From the NCBI RefSeq assembly GCF_014356525.2, contig NC_052506.1, positions 35,307,564 through 35,371,563 on the forward strand: DNA of 64,000 nucleotides, written 5' to 3'. A program made the position numbers and the translations under genes. Under the pieces are notes generated by a model, which was not told the origin of the DNA, made no database searches, and saw only the letters and a program-made list of their open reading frames with translations. The DNA is from Nilaparvata lugens (lineage: Eukaryota > Arthropoda > Insecta > Hemiptera > Delphacidae). This document shows positions 10,365-20,940 of this stretch, one piece after another; positions within the stretch are counted from its first letter, which is position 1, and each line of letters opens with the position of its first letter.

Positions 10365-10569
10365 ATACGTGTATTTAGATCTTCTGCACTTGGAATCTGT
10401 TGAAAAAGCTCAATCTCTGTACAGAGCAGCTCAAAAATTCAAATTGACTTTGATTATTGAGAGAGCTGTTCAGTTGATGATGAGCAACATGAGCCTTGAC
10501 AACATCTGGCCAACCATGGAGTCTGCCCAGATAACCTGTGATAACATCCTTAAAGCTGAATGTTTAAAG
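10365..10569 (+). CDS. BTB gene exon (end of BTB, start of BACK)
   Basis: Acceptor ttttccacag ends at 10364. With the two bases carried from the previous exon it encodes EYVYLDLLHLESVEKAQSLY, then RAAQKFKLTLIIERAVQLMM and SLDNIWPTMESAQITCDNIL. This is the YxYxxxxxL......LY.AA.K/F.L..L...C/A typical of the last BTB helices and of the BACK entry (in other members NACxLLxxAxxxxxxxLxxxCxxxI). The donor gtaatcc at 10570 leaves phase 0. The frame is clean and well conserved in pattern. Confidence 0.9.
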
Positions 10570-11996
10570 GTAATCCTTATAAATAAAATTAATAAATTAT
10601 TAGCCTCCAAATTTTTCAATACATGATGCAAATACAATACATGTTTTTATCCTCCAATATAAAATAAACTTTTTATTAGTTAGGTAGATTTTAGTTTTTA
10701 ATATTTTTCATTTTTAAACAAAGGTGAATATATTATTTTGTGTGTAATATTTATGTATGGTATTCACATGCAATTCAAATATGCCTGACTGGTGACGATA
10801 GATGTGAATATGTATTTATTGTACTGTACTGTGTTGAATTGAAATATTATCTTATCTTATCCAGTTCTTTACTTGTTCAGCTATTACTTTTTAGACTGTG
10901 CGCTAACTTCAGTCGCATTCAGCCGATTTAGCTTCACTCCACGCTCCCTTTCAATGGTGATTTTATTAATGTATTTATATTGAGATTTATAGATTTTTTA
11001 ATTGCGTTTCAAATTTTATTATAGAAGCTTGTATCTAGCTTTATCGAATAACATGATAATACCTTTAAGCCCCCTCAGGACTTAGCTTTGCAAGCCAATC
11101 GCACGAAACAGCGTAAAGCTAAAATAGTACAGTTTTTGAGTGTGAGAAGCGAGAATACTAAGATTGATTGAGTGCTTTATTTATGCAGATAACAGTATAT
11201 ACTTGCTTATACACTCATATAATATAGCTTACAGTAGGCCTACAGCAAAGTTTTAGATGAATTTACATAATATAAACGGAAATAAAAATTATAGAACTGT
11301 ACATAATATGAAAAAAAAATTCAATTCGGAAATTACTTCAAGATAATATTGTTTTGTATCTATATAAATTGGCGGAGTTTTGAGAATATTAATGTTCATT
11401 CATTGAAAAGAATACTCAGAATATCCTTCCGGGTAAAACCTATCTCAATGGGGGGGGGGCATGGGTCAAGGGAGAACAATACCCCTACTTCAATGCCGAT
11501 GGAATGGAAAACAATAACTGTCAGCCCATATCAATAGTCATAATAGATCATCTTTTGCCGCCATTGAAATAGTTCTAGTGACATAAGATATATTCTCAAT
11601 ATCTACTCCAAAATCCAACGCTCTGGTCTGCAAAATAAAACTAATCGCACATTGATTATTACAACTCTGTTTACGTTAATTAATATTAATAGACAACACA
11701 CGACGGGCATATCCTTTGCTTCGCAATTAGATTGTACATCAATAAAAACTTATATATGCCTTAACGGTTTATATTATTATGCATTTTTTGCATCTTGATA
11801 AATTTTGCAGGAACTCCATGTTGCTCCAAGAGCTACAGAGTAGGCTGTCTAATAGTTGGCAATTATAACGCCGATAAACCTCTGCAGAACACTGAAATGG
11901 AAATCCCCGACTCAAATTCTAAGTAAATTGCGATTCCTCGCTCTTCCCCAAATCAGTAAGTATCAATCAATGGTTATTTCACTCCTTCAACAAGTA
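10570..11996. other. Intron, no clear feature
   Basis: AT-rich DNA with a poly-G run near 11450. The frame at 11349-11537 crosses that run and has no homology. An acceptor-like ttttgcag ends at 11810, but the following sequence meets stops in all plausible frames, so I do not call an exon there. Confidence 0.45.
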
Positions 11997-12163
11997 CTGA
12001 TAACTTGTAAAAACTTGAAACATCCTAAGTTTGTGACTGTAGACAAGTCTATTATAGAAGATTTGGTCAATGAGGACATCTTGGAAGGAGTTCTGGAATC
12101 CGAGCTGGTGACTGGAGTTATAAAAAGTTTTTGTAAAAACTTACAAAAGATATTGATGAATGG
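11997..12163 (+). pseudogene. BTB gene, BACK exon with frame break and poor acceptor
   Basis: The frame from about 11997 encodes LITCKNLKHPKFVTVDKSII then EDLVNEDILEGVLESELVTG. This follows the BACK pattern (FLxL....VxxLLxxDxLxVxsExxVfxAvxxW). Near 12147 the frame runs into ILMNG and a stop. A frame two bases over continues DIDEWVKA, as expected, so one base is missing there. No AG acceptor gives phase 0 immediately upstream of the homology. The phase of the possible donor (gtaaaag at 12164) does not match the next exon either. The exon may be decayed, the assembly may have an error, or a small exon may be unseen. Confidence 0.6.
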
Positions 12164-12552
12164 GTAAAAGCTAGAATATTTTTCAAAATAGACTTTTAAT
12201 CATAAAATTACACATAATAGATTGATTTGGTGAATACCTAAAATAAAATTGTGATTTTGTGAATTTCAACAAAGTTCTTTTTTTGTGTTTCAATCAAGAA
12301 GAAAAAATCTTTCAATGATTTGAACTGAACTCATTGCTAGCGATCAGACACATGTCTCTGCTAGCAATTACTGCCGGTAAAATGAGTAAAACTGGGATTT
12401 CAGTTATGTTATATAATTTATTTTTATTATTTCTAGAATAGAGTATATTCTGAATTTCTGTATGATGTACCCAATTATTATGTGAATTTGTAATTGTAAA
12501 AATCTTGTATATATGGCAAATAAATTGAATTGAATTGATTTGAATTGATAAA
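12164..12552. repeat. Intron with a non-LTR/SINE-type 3' tail
   Basis: Around 12480-12552 the sequence runs ...ggcaaataaattgaattgaa...ttgaattgat. This is the short tandem tail seen at the 3' end of several insect non-LTR elements, and it resembles aataaattgaattgaat near 13452. No coding part of that element is recognised upstream. Confidence 0.4.
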
Positions 12553-13470
12553 ATGAAACTTATCCAGATATATAGTTTTATGGGAGTCTCCCTTGATCTT
12601 ATTAAGAACTACCTGTTTGATACAACGCAATTTCTAACAATACATTATACTAATACCACCGAACTCACCCCTTATGGCCTCCTTCAGGGCACTGTTTTAT
12701 CGTCATTACTTTTCATAATTCATGTAAATAAATGATCTAGTTAATTTGAAACTTGATAATTCAACTATAATACCCTTTGCTGATGATACAGCGGCTATTT
12801 TCTCAGGAAGAACGTGGGCTGAGGTTCATGAAATTGCAGAGCAAAATTGTTTGAGCATAAAAAAGTGACTGGATAAAAATACTTTGAGTAGACTATGAGC
12901 ATAAAAAACTAACTATATTATCTTTTCTTTCAATAAATTAGGACAGCCTGACAGAGGCTTGAACTTGAAACTCAAATCGCAACCTTGACCCAAACTCATG
13001 CATTAGAACATACTGAACACTGGCATATGATAATATAATACTAATATTGGAACAATCAGAAGGCAACTTATTAATCTTCAAGTATTATAATAATCAATAA
13101 AATCATCATCTAAACAATGCCAAAATCACAAAGAAAATGAAGCAGGAAATCATTAATTTGATAAGAAGTAATAATTTTTTCATCTTTGAATTATTGTAAC
13201 CGTTACTGCTACCTGGATCGCTATTTCTCATCCTATGATACCTTCCCTCAGCCCTGCCTGCCTATCATACCTACCTTCTTTCACTTTCCTGTCACACCTT
13301 TTTTCCCTTCTGTTATACCTTACCTGCCTATTACATGGGAAACCATAGTTGGCATAGTATTCCCACCCTCTTTTTTCCAGCACACCACATCATTTTATCA
13401 ATTTCGTCTTATTTTTTATTATAGTATATTGTTTTTTTTTGTGATATGTGAATAAATTGAATTGAATCTC
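12553..13470 (+). mobile_element. Degenerate non-LTR RT fragment with 3' tail
   Basis: 12553-12735 carries a decayed RT segment ending PYGLLQGTVLSSLLFIIHVN, which matches the (V/L)PQG(S/T)VLxPLLFxxxxN motif. About 40 bp later a different frame carries the catalytic PFADDTAAIFSG (near 12773). Stops and indels separate the pieces. The stretch 13186-13470 ends in aataaattgaattgaatc, a plausible 3' UTR and tail of the same element. It lies in the last large intron of the BTB gene. Confidence 0.7.
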
Positions 13471-13695
13471 ACTTAAGAAGATTTGTTGCTTGAGAGCTGT
13501 TGCTTACAGTAAAACTTACCTTCTCAAATAATGTTTTTGACTGGAAACTAGTTCTTCTTTGGTAATTATGGCCGCTACTGGATATTTTACAACATCTAAA
13601 TCCCCGTCCTCTGACTAGTAAATCTACTTATTCCACTGCTATTTTTGTATTTTCTTTGTAATATTGGTTTTAATTAATATTTGGTTTTTGCACAG

Positions 13696-14417
13696 GTTTC
13701 GTGAAAGAAGTTGCATTCACGTCAACGAAGCCAGAAGACGCAATTCTCACCAAGGAGGAAAGCTATGCTATCCTTTTGAATCTGGTGGTACCCGGTATCG
13801 AGGCTTTACCCGACATTATTTGCAAGGAAGCCAAAGTGCGTATAGCCGGAAAACTGCGAGTTTCGCGAAAAGTGTTGCCAAACAGTGCTTTTCATGGCAA
13901 CCTGGCAACCATGCAACACAATCCAGTCACCTTCTTTCCCACCCCTTTCGAGAAGATGATGGTGTTGGCCAGTCCTTCGCCGTTGGCGTCTTTTGGCGCG
14001 AAAAGTTTCTGCTGTGACGTCGTTGTCAGCTTCCCTATCAAGTTACTCGGCATACAAGTGCCCACCTTTTTCTCGCCGCAAAATATGTCCGAATATGAAG
14101 AAAACTACATGGTAACCGTGCAGTCTTCCAACACCAGCCGAAACCTATCGAGCACCACGTGGAAGGGCAAAGTGAAGTACAACAGCAGCGTAGACATCGT
14201 GTTCAAAGACAGCGTCCACATTGAAAGGAACATCAAGTACTCCATCTACGTCTACACCTCCAACATGTACTATGTCAGTCGCAGCTTCTCGCATGTTGAG
14301 AATAGGCCGCCCGTCCAGTTCACGTTCAAAGATACCGTCTCTTACTTTGGAGCACCAACCAATGCTAAGCTAGTCACTGACTTTGGTTTTGTTACCGAGT
14401 TGATCTATAATTTGTAG
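13696..14417 (+). CDS. BTB gene, last exon (PHR-like C-terminal domain)
   Basis: Acceptor ttttgcacag ends at 13695. The frame runs 240 codons to the TAG at 14415-14417. It begins FVKEVAFTSTKPEDAILTKE and ESYAILLNLVVPGIEALPD, the segment that links BACK to the C-terminal domain in this family. The rest has the beta-rich pattern of a PHR domain: LLGIQVPTF, ENYMVTVQSS, SVDIVFKDSVHIERNIKYSI and a closing VQFTFKD...GFVTELIY. It is much diverged from vertebrate BTBD PHR domains. The exon is GC-richer than the surrounding DNA and fully open, which argues that it was under selection until recently. Two extra bases at its start must come from a codon split with the previous exon. Confidence 0.85.
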
Positions 14418-14708
14418 TTATTATAGAAAGTCATTCCTTCTCAATAATCAATATTGTAAGTAGGTATTATTATGGTAGTTATTACTATAAACATTCTGTA
14501 CAAATGATTATTTATTCAAGTTTTAATGTTCAAAACATCTTTTACAATTATTACTATTGATTTGTATTGATAATATTCAGTGGGGGGGTTGAAATGAAAA
14601 GATGAATATTTGACTAAATTCAGACTTGATTTTGGAAAAATCAATCTTACTTGACAAAATTCGATGATCTATCCATGTTTAGAACGTCATTCTCTTATTT
14701 GATATAAT

Positions 14709-15110
14709 ATCGGGGACCCGAGCTTCGCTCTTTATTTTTATTTATTGATAAACAGAACACAATTCTCTAAAATGATCGTGTTTATATTTCACAGCTGGCT
14801 ATATGTCATCTTATGAATTTCGGGGATGCGATATTTTGATTTTTCACATACTCACTCGCTCACTCACTTTTTTACTATTCACAGGTGTTTCAGCCAAGGA
14901 TGAATTATCCTTTTAATGTCGTTCAGCGAGTTTTCCCAAGGATGAGACCTAGTGCAATCGAATTTTTATATCATAAACCTACTATGTTCCAAATTTCATG
15001 AAAATCGTTAGAGCCGTTTTCGAGATCCGTTGAACATAAATATCCAGATATAAATAAATATAAATAACCAGATATAAAAATACAGAAATTGCTCGCTTAA
15101 TATAATTTGA
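14709..15110. repeat. Dispersed repeat (gagcttcgctc family), copy 1
   Basis: It begins tcggggacccgagcttcgctc and ends acagaaattgctcgcttaat. The interior (aaggatgaattatcctttta; cgttagagccgttttcgaga) is shared with 58096-58735. It is non-coding and its class is unknown to me. Repeats with such ends are common in arthropod genomes. Confidence 0.75.
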
Positions 15111-15252
15111 TATATATATTTGTATACGTCTATTCATATATTCATATCCATTCAAATGAACAAATGTGAATCTTTGTAACTTGTTGAAACGTCCCGTTAA
15201 TACTTAGTTCAAAGACTGGATATTTAATAAAGTAAAACTGATCTGTTTTTTT

Positions 15253-16060
15253 ACTTTCCTTGCCCTATTACCATAGGTAAGGAAAGTATTGCTTTCCCCA
15301 ATTTCTCAATTTCTATACGTTTCAAGGTCCCCCGAGTCCAAAAAAGTGGTTTTTGGGTATTGGTCTGTATGTGTGTGTGTGTGTGTGTATGTGCGTCTGT
15401 GTACACGATATCTCATCTCCCAATTAACGTAATGACTTGAAATTTGGAACTTAAGGTCCTTTCACTATAAGGATCCGACACGAACAATTTTGATCAAATG
15501 CAATTCAAGATGGCGGCTAAAATGGAGAAAATGTTGTCAAAAACAGGGTTTTTCGAGATTTTCTCGAAAACGGCTCCAACGATTTTAATTAAATTAATAC
15601 CTAAAATAGTCATTGATAAGCTCTATCAACTGCCACTAGTCCCATATCTGTAAAAATATCAGGAGCTCCGCCCCATCTATGCAAAGTTGGATTTCAGATT
15701 CCCAATTATCAGGCTTCAGATACAATTTAAACAAAAAAAAATCGAGTGGAAAAGATTAAGCATGAAAATCTCTACAATTAATGTTCAGTAACATTTTCAC
15801 CTAAAATTGAAAATAAGCTCGAAATTCGAGAAAATGTGATTATTCAATTGCAAACTGTTGGCAACTGTTGATTCTATTGAATGATTCACTATGAAGAGAT
15901 AACAGACCTCGTATATCTCCAGCGTTATTGTCCTGTCACCAGCTGGCTCAGATCTTTGTTTATAAGTAGACTTGAGATGCGCGTTAACACTAGCGTCAGG
16001 TGATCAATTCTCATAACGGCTAGGAAAGTTGTGTGAGTGCACCAGACCAGATTTTTTATT
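15253..16060 (+). repeat. ~0.8-kb ACTTTCCTTGCC-ended repeat, copy 1
   Basis: It begins tactttccttgccctattac with a terminal hairpin against ataggtaaggaaag. It continues through a GT microsatellite (15370-15388) and the atgtgcgtctgtgtacacga, aattcaagatggcggctaaa and cgattttctc-like segments, and ends ggctaggaaagttgtgtgag. A reverse-oriented copy occupies 63208-64000 and a fragment lies at 8424. Its inverted ttccttgcc/ggcaaggaa ends suggest a non-autonomous DNA element. From memory it is abundant in planthoppers. Confidence 0.85.
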
Positions 16061-16411
16061 TGGATTGTAATAGTATATTTCGCACCTAGAGCAGAAAATG
16101 AGTCTTTCGCCACACTGCACAGAAAGCAGCTGTTTTCCAGTCCCTACGTAGATCTGAAAGACCTTGTTTGCAGACGACTCTCGTCTGACGTGAGAAATAG
16201 GTTTCTTTACCAGTCTAGGCTGGAAATGGTACTCTTTCCAGCCGCTTGGAAGTCCGTAGTTAATAAGTTATCCACTAGATCGGGCGAGTGTCCACTTTCT
16301 TCATCTGAAGTCGCCATGATTTCAGTTTGAATCAAAATATTTCAGCATTTGCTTCGCAACCATTTTTATTCAATTATTTATTGTTAATTAGCGCATTCCG
16401 AATTTTCAAAA

Positions 16412-17517
16412 ATGCTTGAAGATGACGACGCCCGTGATATTCCAAGTGGAATTTTAAAAGAATCTGAAATCCTGACTGCTAATCTTCTACCACTAAAATC
16501 AAGAGATAGGTACGATAAAGAGTATTCTTTATTTTGTAAGTGGCGCAACAATAGAGACATAAGAAAAGTGAACGATGATGTTGTATTAGTTTATATGTCA
16601 GAATTGGCGAAAAAAAACCTTCCACTCTTTGGAGTAAACTTTCCATGTTAAAATCGTGTCTGTCATTAAAAGAGAACATAGACGTGAATAGGTTTCCAAA
16701 GACTACAGTATTTGTGAAAAGACGAAACATTGGATACCAACCGAAGAAATCCAAGACTCTCACAATGCAACAAATCACCAAATTCATTCTTGAAGCTTCT
16801 GATGAAATTAGGCTCTTGGCAAAAACAGTTTTAATTTTTGGTATATTTGGGGCTTGCCGAAGAGATGATATAGTCAATTTAAATACAGACGACGTTGAGG
16901 ATAATGGGCGTTTTTTAATTGTATTTGTTCAAAACGGCAAAACACAAATCCCATGTACTTTTACTATTACCAATGATGGATGTTCATTCAATCCATGTGA
17001 CATCTGTCGAAAATATCTGTCATTAAGGCCAAAAAATATCACAAATCGAAGATTATTTATAAAGTTTTGCAATGGAAAATGTACAAATCAGAATGTTGGA
17101 ACGCATACTATCGCTGCTGTTCCACGTAGAATAGCAAAATTCCTTAATCTCGAAAATCCTGAAGACTATACAGGGCACTGCTTTCGAAGAACGTCAGCAA
17201 CAATGCTCGTAGAAGGGGGAGGTGATTTATTAGCTTTAAAAAATCATGGAGATTGGCGTTCTTCAACAGTTGCAGAGGACTACGTTGAACAATCTGTAAG
17301 ACGAAAGGTTGAGATTTCCAAAAAATTGTTCAGTGGGACCAAAGCTGAGGAGCAACATAACAATCAAGAGCTGGAAACAAGAACGAATGAGGCAGAACCT
17401 GAAATTCAACAAAACACTTCAACTGTTTCAGTACAACAACACGAACTATTATATAAAGCGATAAACATACAAAATAATACCAATTGTACTTTCACTATAA
17501 ACATTGGAAAGCTATAA
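16412..17517 (+). pseudogene. Crypton-like tyrosine recombinase, one frame change at a slippery heptamer
   Basis: The first part (16412-16651) starts MLEDDDARDIPSGILKESEI and encodes a SAM-like N-terminal domain (SRDRYDKEYSLFCKW; LVYMSELAKK). The second part (in frame from 16618, open to 17517) carries PSTLWSKLSMLKS, then the catalytic domain. Numbering from the ATG at 16645, it has ACRRDDI (Arg72/73), Lys99, GHCFRR (His178-x-x-Arg181), HGDW (Trp204) and EDYVE (Tyr213 nucleophile). That is the full R-K-HxxR-H/W-Y set of site-specific tyrosine recombinases. The tail is Gln/Glu/Thr-rich. The two parts differ by -1 and meet at A_AAA_AAC (16612-16618). This is either a single-base loss in an A run or genuine -1 frameshifting. 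The role would be cut-and-paste or circular-intermediate integration of the element. Confidence 0.85.
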
Positions 17518-17992
17518 AATATAGAATTCTGAAAAGTCAAGTTACAAAAAGTCAAAGTTCTAATTTTTTTTGCAAATAATATTCACATGAAAAAATTATG
17601 AAGTTCAGTTTGTTTTTTGTACACCGTTAGCCTAATATGTCAATAGAAGAATAAAATTGAGTTTTTTTATACTATGTGTCAATAAAAAGAGTTTTCATGA
17701 TCTTGATTTTTTTATCGAGGTTTATAGCCTAATGATTATAATTATAATACATCTCTACACACTACAAATTCAAATTAATACAATTTACAAATAGTCTACA
17801 TTTGCAAAAAACTTTTTTGAAAATGTGTTTGGACAACTGTGCCATATGGTGCATAGAGTTCAGGAGGGTGAGATCGGAAATTTCCACCCCACTTTGAGTA
17901 CCCTACGACGTCTGGTTCTTGAGATATGAGTCATCAAAGTTTCCCCCCCCCCTCATAAAACATTCTTATCAAATTTATTATTATTATATAGT
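17518..17992. other. 3' region of the recombinase element
   Basis: AT-rich untranslated sequence with two potential aataaa-like signals (aataaaatt near 17650; aataaaaag near 17682) and a poly-C run at about 17941. No further gene is seen. Confidence 0.5.
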
Positions 17993-18182
17993 GATGCCAA
18001 AAAGTTAGGCGGCTTCATGGGTCACATGGTGTAACCTACTCACAGCTGATGCAATGCATCTATTTATTGTCTCTTTTGATTTAAAAATCATCACCTTGCC
18101 AAGCTAGATGACAACTCTACTTGACAACATCAGCTGTTGGAATGCACAAGAGACCCACAAAACCGCCCAACTTTTTGGCGTC
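17993..18182. mobile_element. 190-bp MITE nested in the recombinase element
   Basis: The left end gatgccaaaaagttaggcgg and the right end on the other strand, gacgccaaaaagttgggcgg, start inverted repeats of about 55 bp. These continue through (c/t)(a/t)(t/g)gggtc and acagctgatg. There is no coding capacity and I could not fix the target duplication. It sits just before the right inverted repeat of the recombinase element. Confidence 0.75.
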
Positions 18183-18243
18183 TGCAATACCTGTAGTGTG
18201 GCGAAAAATATCGTTCGCACCACGGGCAAAAATGTTTTTCCGG

Positions 18244-18405
18244 CTCTAAATCTTTTCTAGTCCTCGGCCTACGGCCTCGGACTTGAAAACCGATTTCGGG
18301 CCGGGAAAATCTCATTTTCTGCTCTAGGTGCGAAATATACTATTTCCGGCTCAAAATCGGTTTTCAAGTCCGAGGCCGTAGGCCGAGGACTAGAAAAGAT
18401 TGAGA
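18244..18405. repeat. Palindrome with 54-bp arms enclosing a copy of the element end
   Basis: The arm ctctaaatcttttctagtcc...gacttgaaaaccgattt (18244-18297) is the reverse complement of 18352-18405. The 54-bp loop holds the end sequence ctcattttctgctctaggtg...actattt (18311-18345). The same end sequence recurs outside the palindrome at 18413-18447, exactly 102 bp away in direct orientation. Confidence 0.85.
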
Positions 18406-18449
18406 GCAAAGTCTCATTTTCAGCCCTAGGTGCGAAATATACTATTTCA

Positions 18450-20936
18450 ACTCATTTTATTTATTCAACAACATATAAAGTATAAAAACAATAATTTCAC
18501 CTGTACGGTATAATTTTCTGAATTCTTTCTAAGAGGCAAAATATTTTATATTAAATTACACGTCTTAAATATTTGAAAATTATGTCACCCACGCACCGTA
18601 GGCCTACATTAAATTTTATATAAGGAACCATCTAGTTTACAGTATATAAATGGAATGGTCAATAAGATAACAGCGTAAAATTACCTTTTTTTAGTAAGTA
18701 GAGAATTGTGATTTGTATCCGCTCTTGAGTTTTAAAATAATATAATGAAGTATTGTATAGAAAATGGAAAAATTCATTGAAATTGATAGAATTTTCTTGT
18801 TTTGAATAGAGTTTGGATTTCTACTTGCTTTGCAAAAATCCAATTAATAGTAAATTACAGTCAAAATGCAATAATATTATATTATAGTCTTGGCATGCCT
18901 ATCAAGTAGACACTCCAGGCCAACTCCACTTTTAAAGACGAATTAGTAGGGCTTTTTGTTTCTAAATAACATGTGTTTTATAATATCGTCAATATTGACC
19001 GATTTGGAGTGCAATCTAGCTGGTCAGTCGATGGACGAATAAAAATAGGCACCAACGATGGAAGAAGGAAGATCGTCAAATGTAGTACCTTAAATAATTT
19101 CAACTTTCAAATTTATTGAATTTTACCGGTAGTGTATCATATTGGTTTTGCATAGCAAGTCGACTAGAGTCATTCCTACGCATAAGAATACTATTTTTTG
19201 TTAACTGTTGGATAATTAGTGTAAAAAAATTGAAGATTGGCATATTATGCAATAAAATAGATAGTTCAATGATGTGTGCATTTACTAAGATTACACCATC
19301 ATCAATATTGCCATACTAATTTAATAATTTTATACAAAAAATGTTTACAGAATTGAACTAATAATTGTATAGAAATGTATTTTATTTACGGTATAGCTCA
19401 TGACTAAAATGGAATCAATCAATAAATGCTGCTCATTGCTAGAGCTTTTTTTCCAATTACACAGCTGTGTACAAGGAAAGAGAAAGGTGCTGAATTTGAA
19501 ATACTTCAATTAAAATTTTCTAAATAATGATGGATGAGGATTGAATGAATTCACTAGAACTAGAACAGTAGACTAGAGATAGAATAGTTTTAACAATCTA
19601 TCAACTGCCCACTCACAGCAATTTAGTTTTTATAAAACCATTACTTCTGAATATTTTTGAATAAATACACAGAACTTCAGGCAATAGCATCAGCGGAAAT
19701 TCTTTGATTTCTTGAAAATCAATAAAGAATATTCTATTCTGTTTCAAAAAACAGATTAGGTAGATGATTTTGTATACTGTAAAAGCTAGCACTCACTCGG
19801 GGCTACGGCTCAGCCAAACAAATACCGTACTGTAAAAGCAACTCTTGAGTTCAACCAGAGCAAACTTAATAGTTCTTATTAGTTCTCTTCCTCATTGAAT
19901 TAGACAATAGCCATCAACTTAATAAATGCTTATCGAGCATGAGCTAGGAAGTTGTATAGCCACGCCTGTAGCAAGTACGAAGCATATCAGGCGACCGAAA
20001 ATGTCGTAGGCCTGTACTGTTGCAGGCTTGCGTAGTGTTTAGCAGAATGTCAAGGATCTCTAGTCTGAGATCAACCAGAAACTCCTATTATGTGTTGGCA
20101 TGAGTTCTCTGCTCCAATCTCCTAACGTTGATGTGTATAAGTTCAGTCCTAAAAGTCTCGTGTGAGCATTTTTTAATGATTTATGAATTTGTCTTTAAAT
20201 TGATGAATAATTAATCAAATTTATTTGAAAGTTTGTTACTTGAATTATTGGGCAACTTCTTTGATAAGTTTATCAAATAAACTATACCTATGCTTTTGAG
20301 AAGGAAATACATTTTCTTCAAATAAGTATGTTGCTATTGTCTCCTCACTCACTGGGAGATCAGTTTACTGAACATGGAAAATTACAACCATGAATTAACA
20401 AAACAGAAGTAATTTACTTAAATTGTCAGTATGGTAATCGCAACGTGGACAAAATAATTGAATGTAATCTATATTTAAATTAAAAAGTATACAAAGGTTG
20501 AATAACCAAAAAACCACTCAACCTAAAACTCAAAAGTGTTATAATATGGAATGCATATTATATAATACATATGACATTTCGTTCACTCGCTGTACAATAT
20601 CTGGAGTATAAAATGGAATCGGAGCTTACTGGAATTATTTTCATTTTTATGGGATCAATACATTACAAAAATCGAATCGATTCAAATAACGACTCAAGTT
20701 GCAAACTCTGTGATAGATTTTGAAACATAACGGTACAATGTTTCAATGAATGATTGAATGAAAATTTTGGTTTGAGCGACCAAATAATTATCTATTTCTT
20801 CATTCATTTGAATTTTTAACATCGTCGCTATAATTATGCCACTAATAACCATTTGGTAGACCTCAATTGAATTAATGCCATATTATATTATTCTTGACTT
20901 TTTATTTTCTTATTTCACCCGATCTCTTCTCTGTTT
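18450..20936. other. Non-coding AT-rich stretch
   Basis: No gene or exon is recognised. A GC-richer patch near 19960-20060 (gtagccacgcctgtagcaag; aggcctgtactgttgcaggc) has repeat-like composition, but I have no second copy in the window. Confidence 0.5.
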
Positions 20937-20940
20937 AATC

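Larger units (their letters stand above)
2319..14417 (+). other. Gene span: BTB/POZ-BACK-PHR-like protein gene
   Basis: Five coding segments in one orientation assemble, in order, into the architecture BTB (2329-2441 and 4348-4472), end of BTB and start of BACK (10365-10569), BACK (about 11997-12163) and a divergent PHR-like C-terminus (13696-14417). This is the layout of the BTBD3/BTBD6-like family, which are substrate adaptors for Cullin-3 ubiquitin ligases. The adaptor function is inferred from the family. The introns contain many transposons. The fourth segment has a frame break and no good acceptor, so the locus is either a recent pseudogene or contains a sequence error. Upstream exons may lie outside what I can recognise. 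Confidence 0.75.
16071..18448 (+). mobile_element. Tyrosine-recombinase element bracketed by inverted repeats
   Basis: The left block (16071-16119) has tagtatatttcgcacctaga, gcagaaaatgag and tttcgccacactgca in order. On the right the reverse complements appear as tgtagtgtggcgaaa (18192-18206) and then, after about 100 bp of extra sequence, ctcattttctgctctaggtg (18311-18345). The ends are therefore inverted repeats of about 50 bp, with the right one split. Inside are a tyrosine recombinase gene, an A/T-rich 3' region and a nested MITE (17993-18182). Classical Cryptons lack inverted repeats. This may be a YR gene captured by a TIR element, or a distinct group. Confidence 0.65.

Noticed and set aside
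16037..16330. 97-codon frame upstream of the recombinase
   Set aside because: Begins inside the flanking repeat and crosses the left inverted block; no domain. Could be a 5' leader of the recombinase transcript but is not supported as coding.
18130..18315. 61-codon frame on the - strand with CxxC-like residues
   Set aside because: Lies across the MITE end and palindrome at the recombinase element's right end; the zinc-finger look is accidental.
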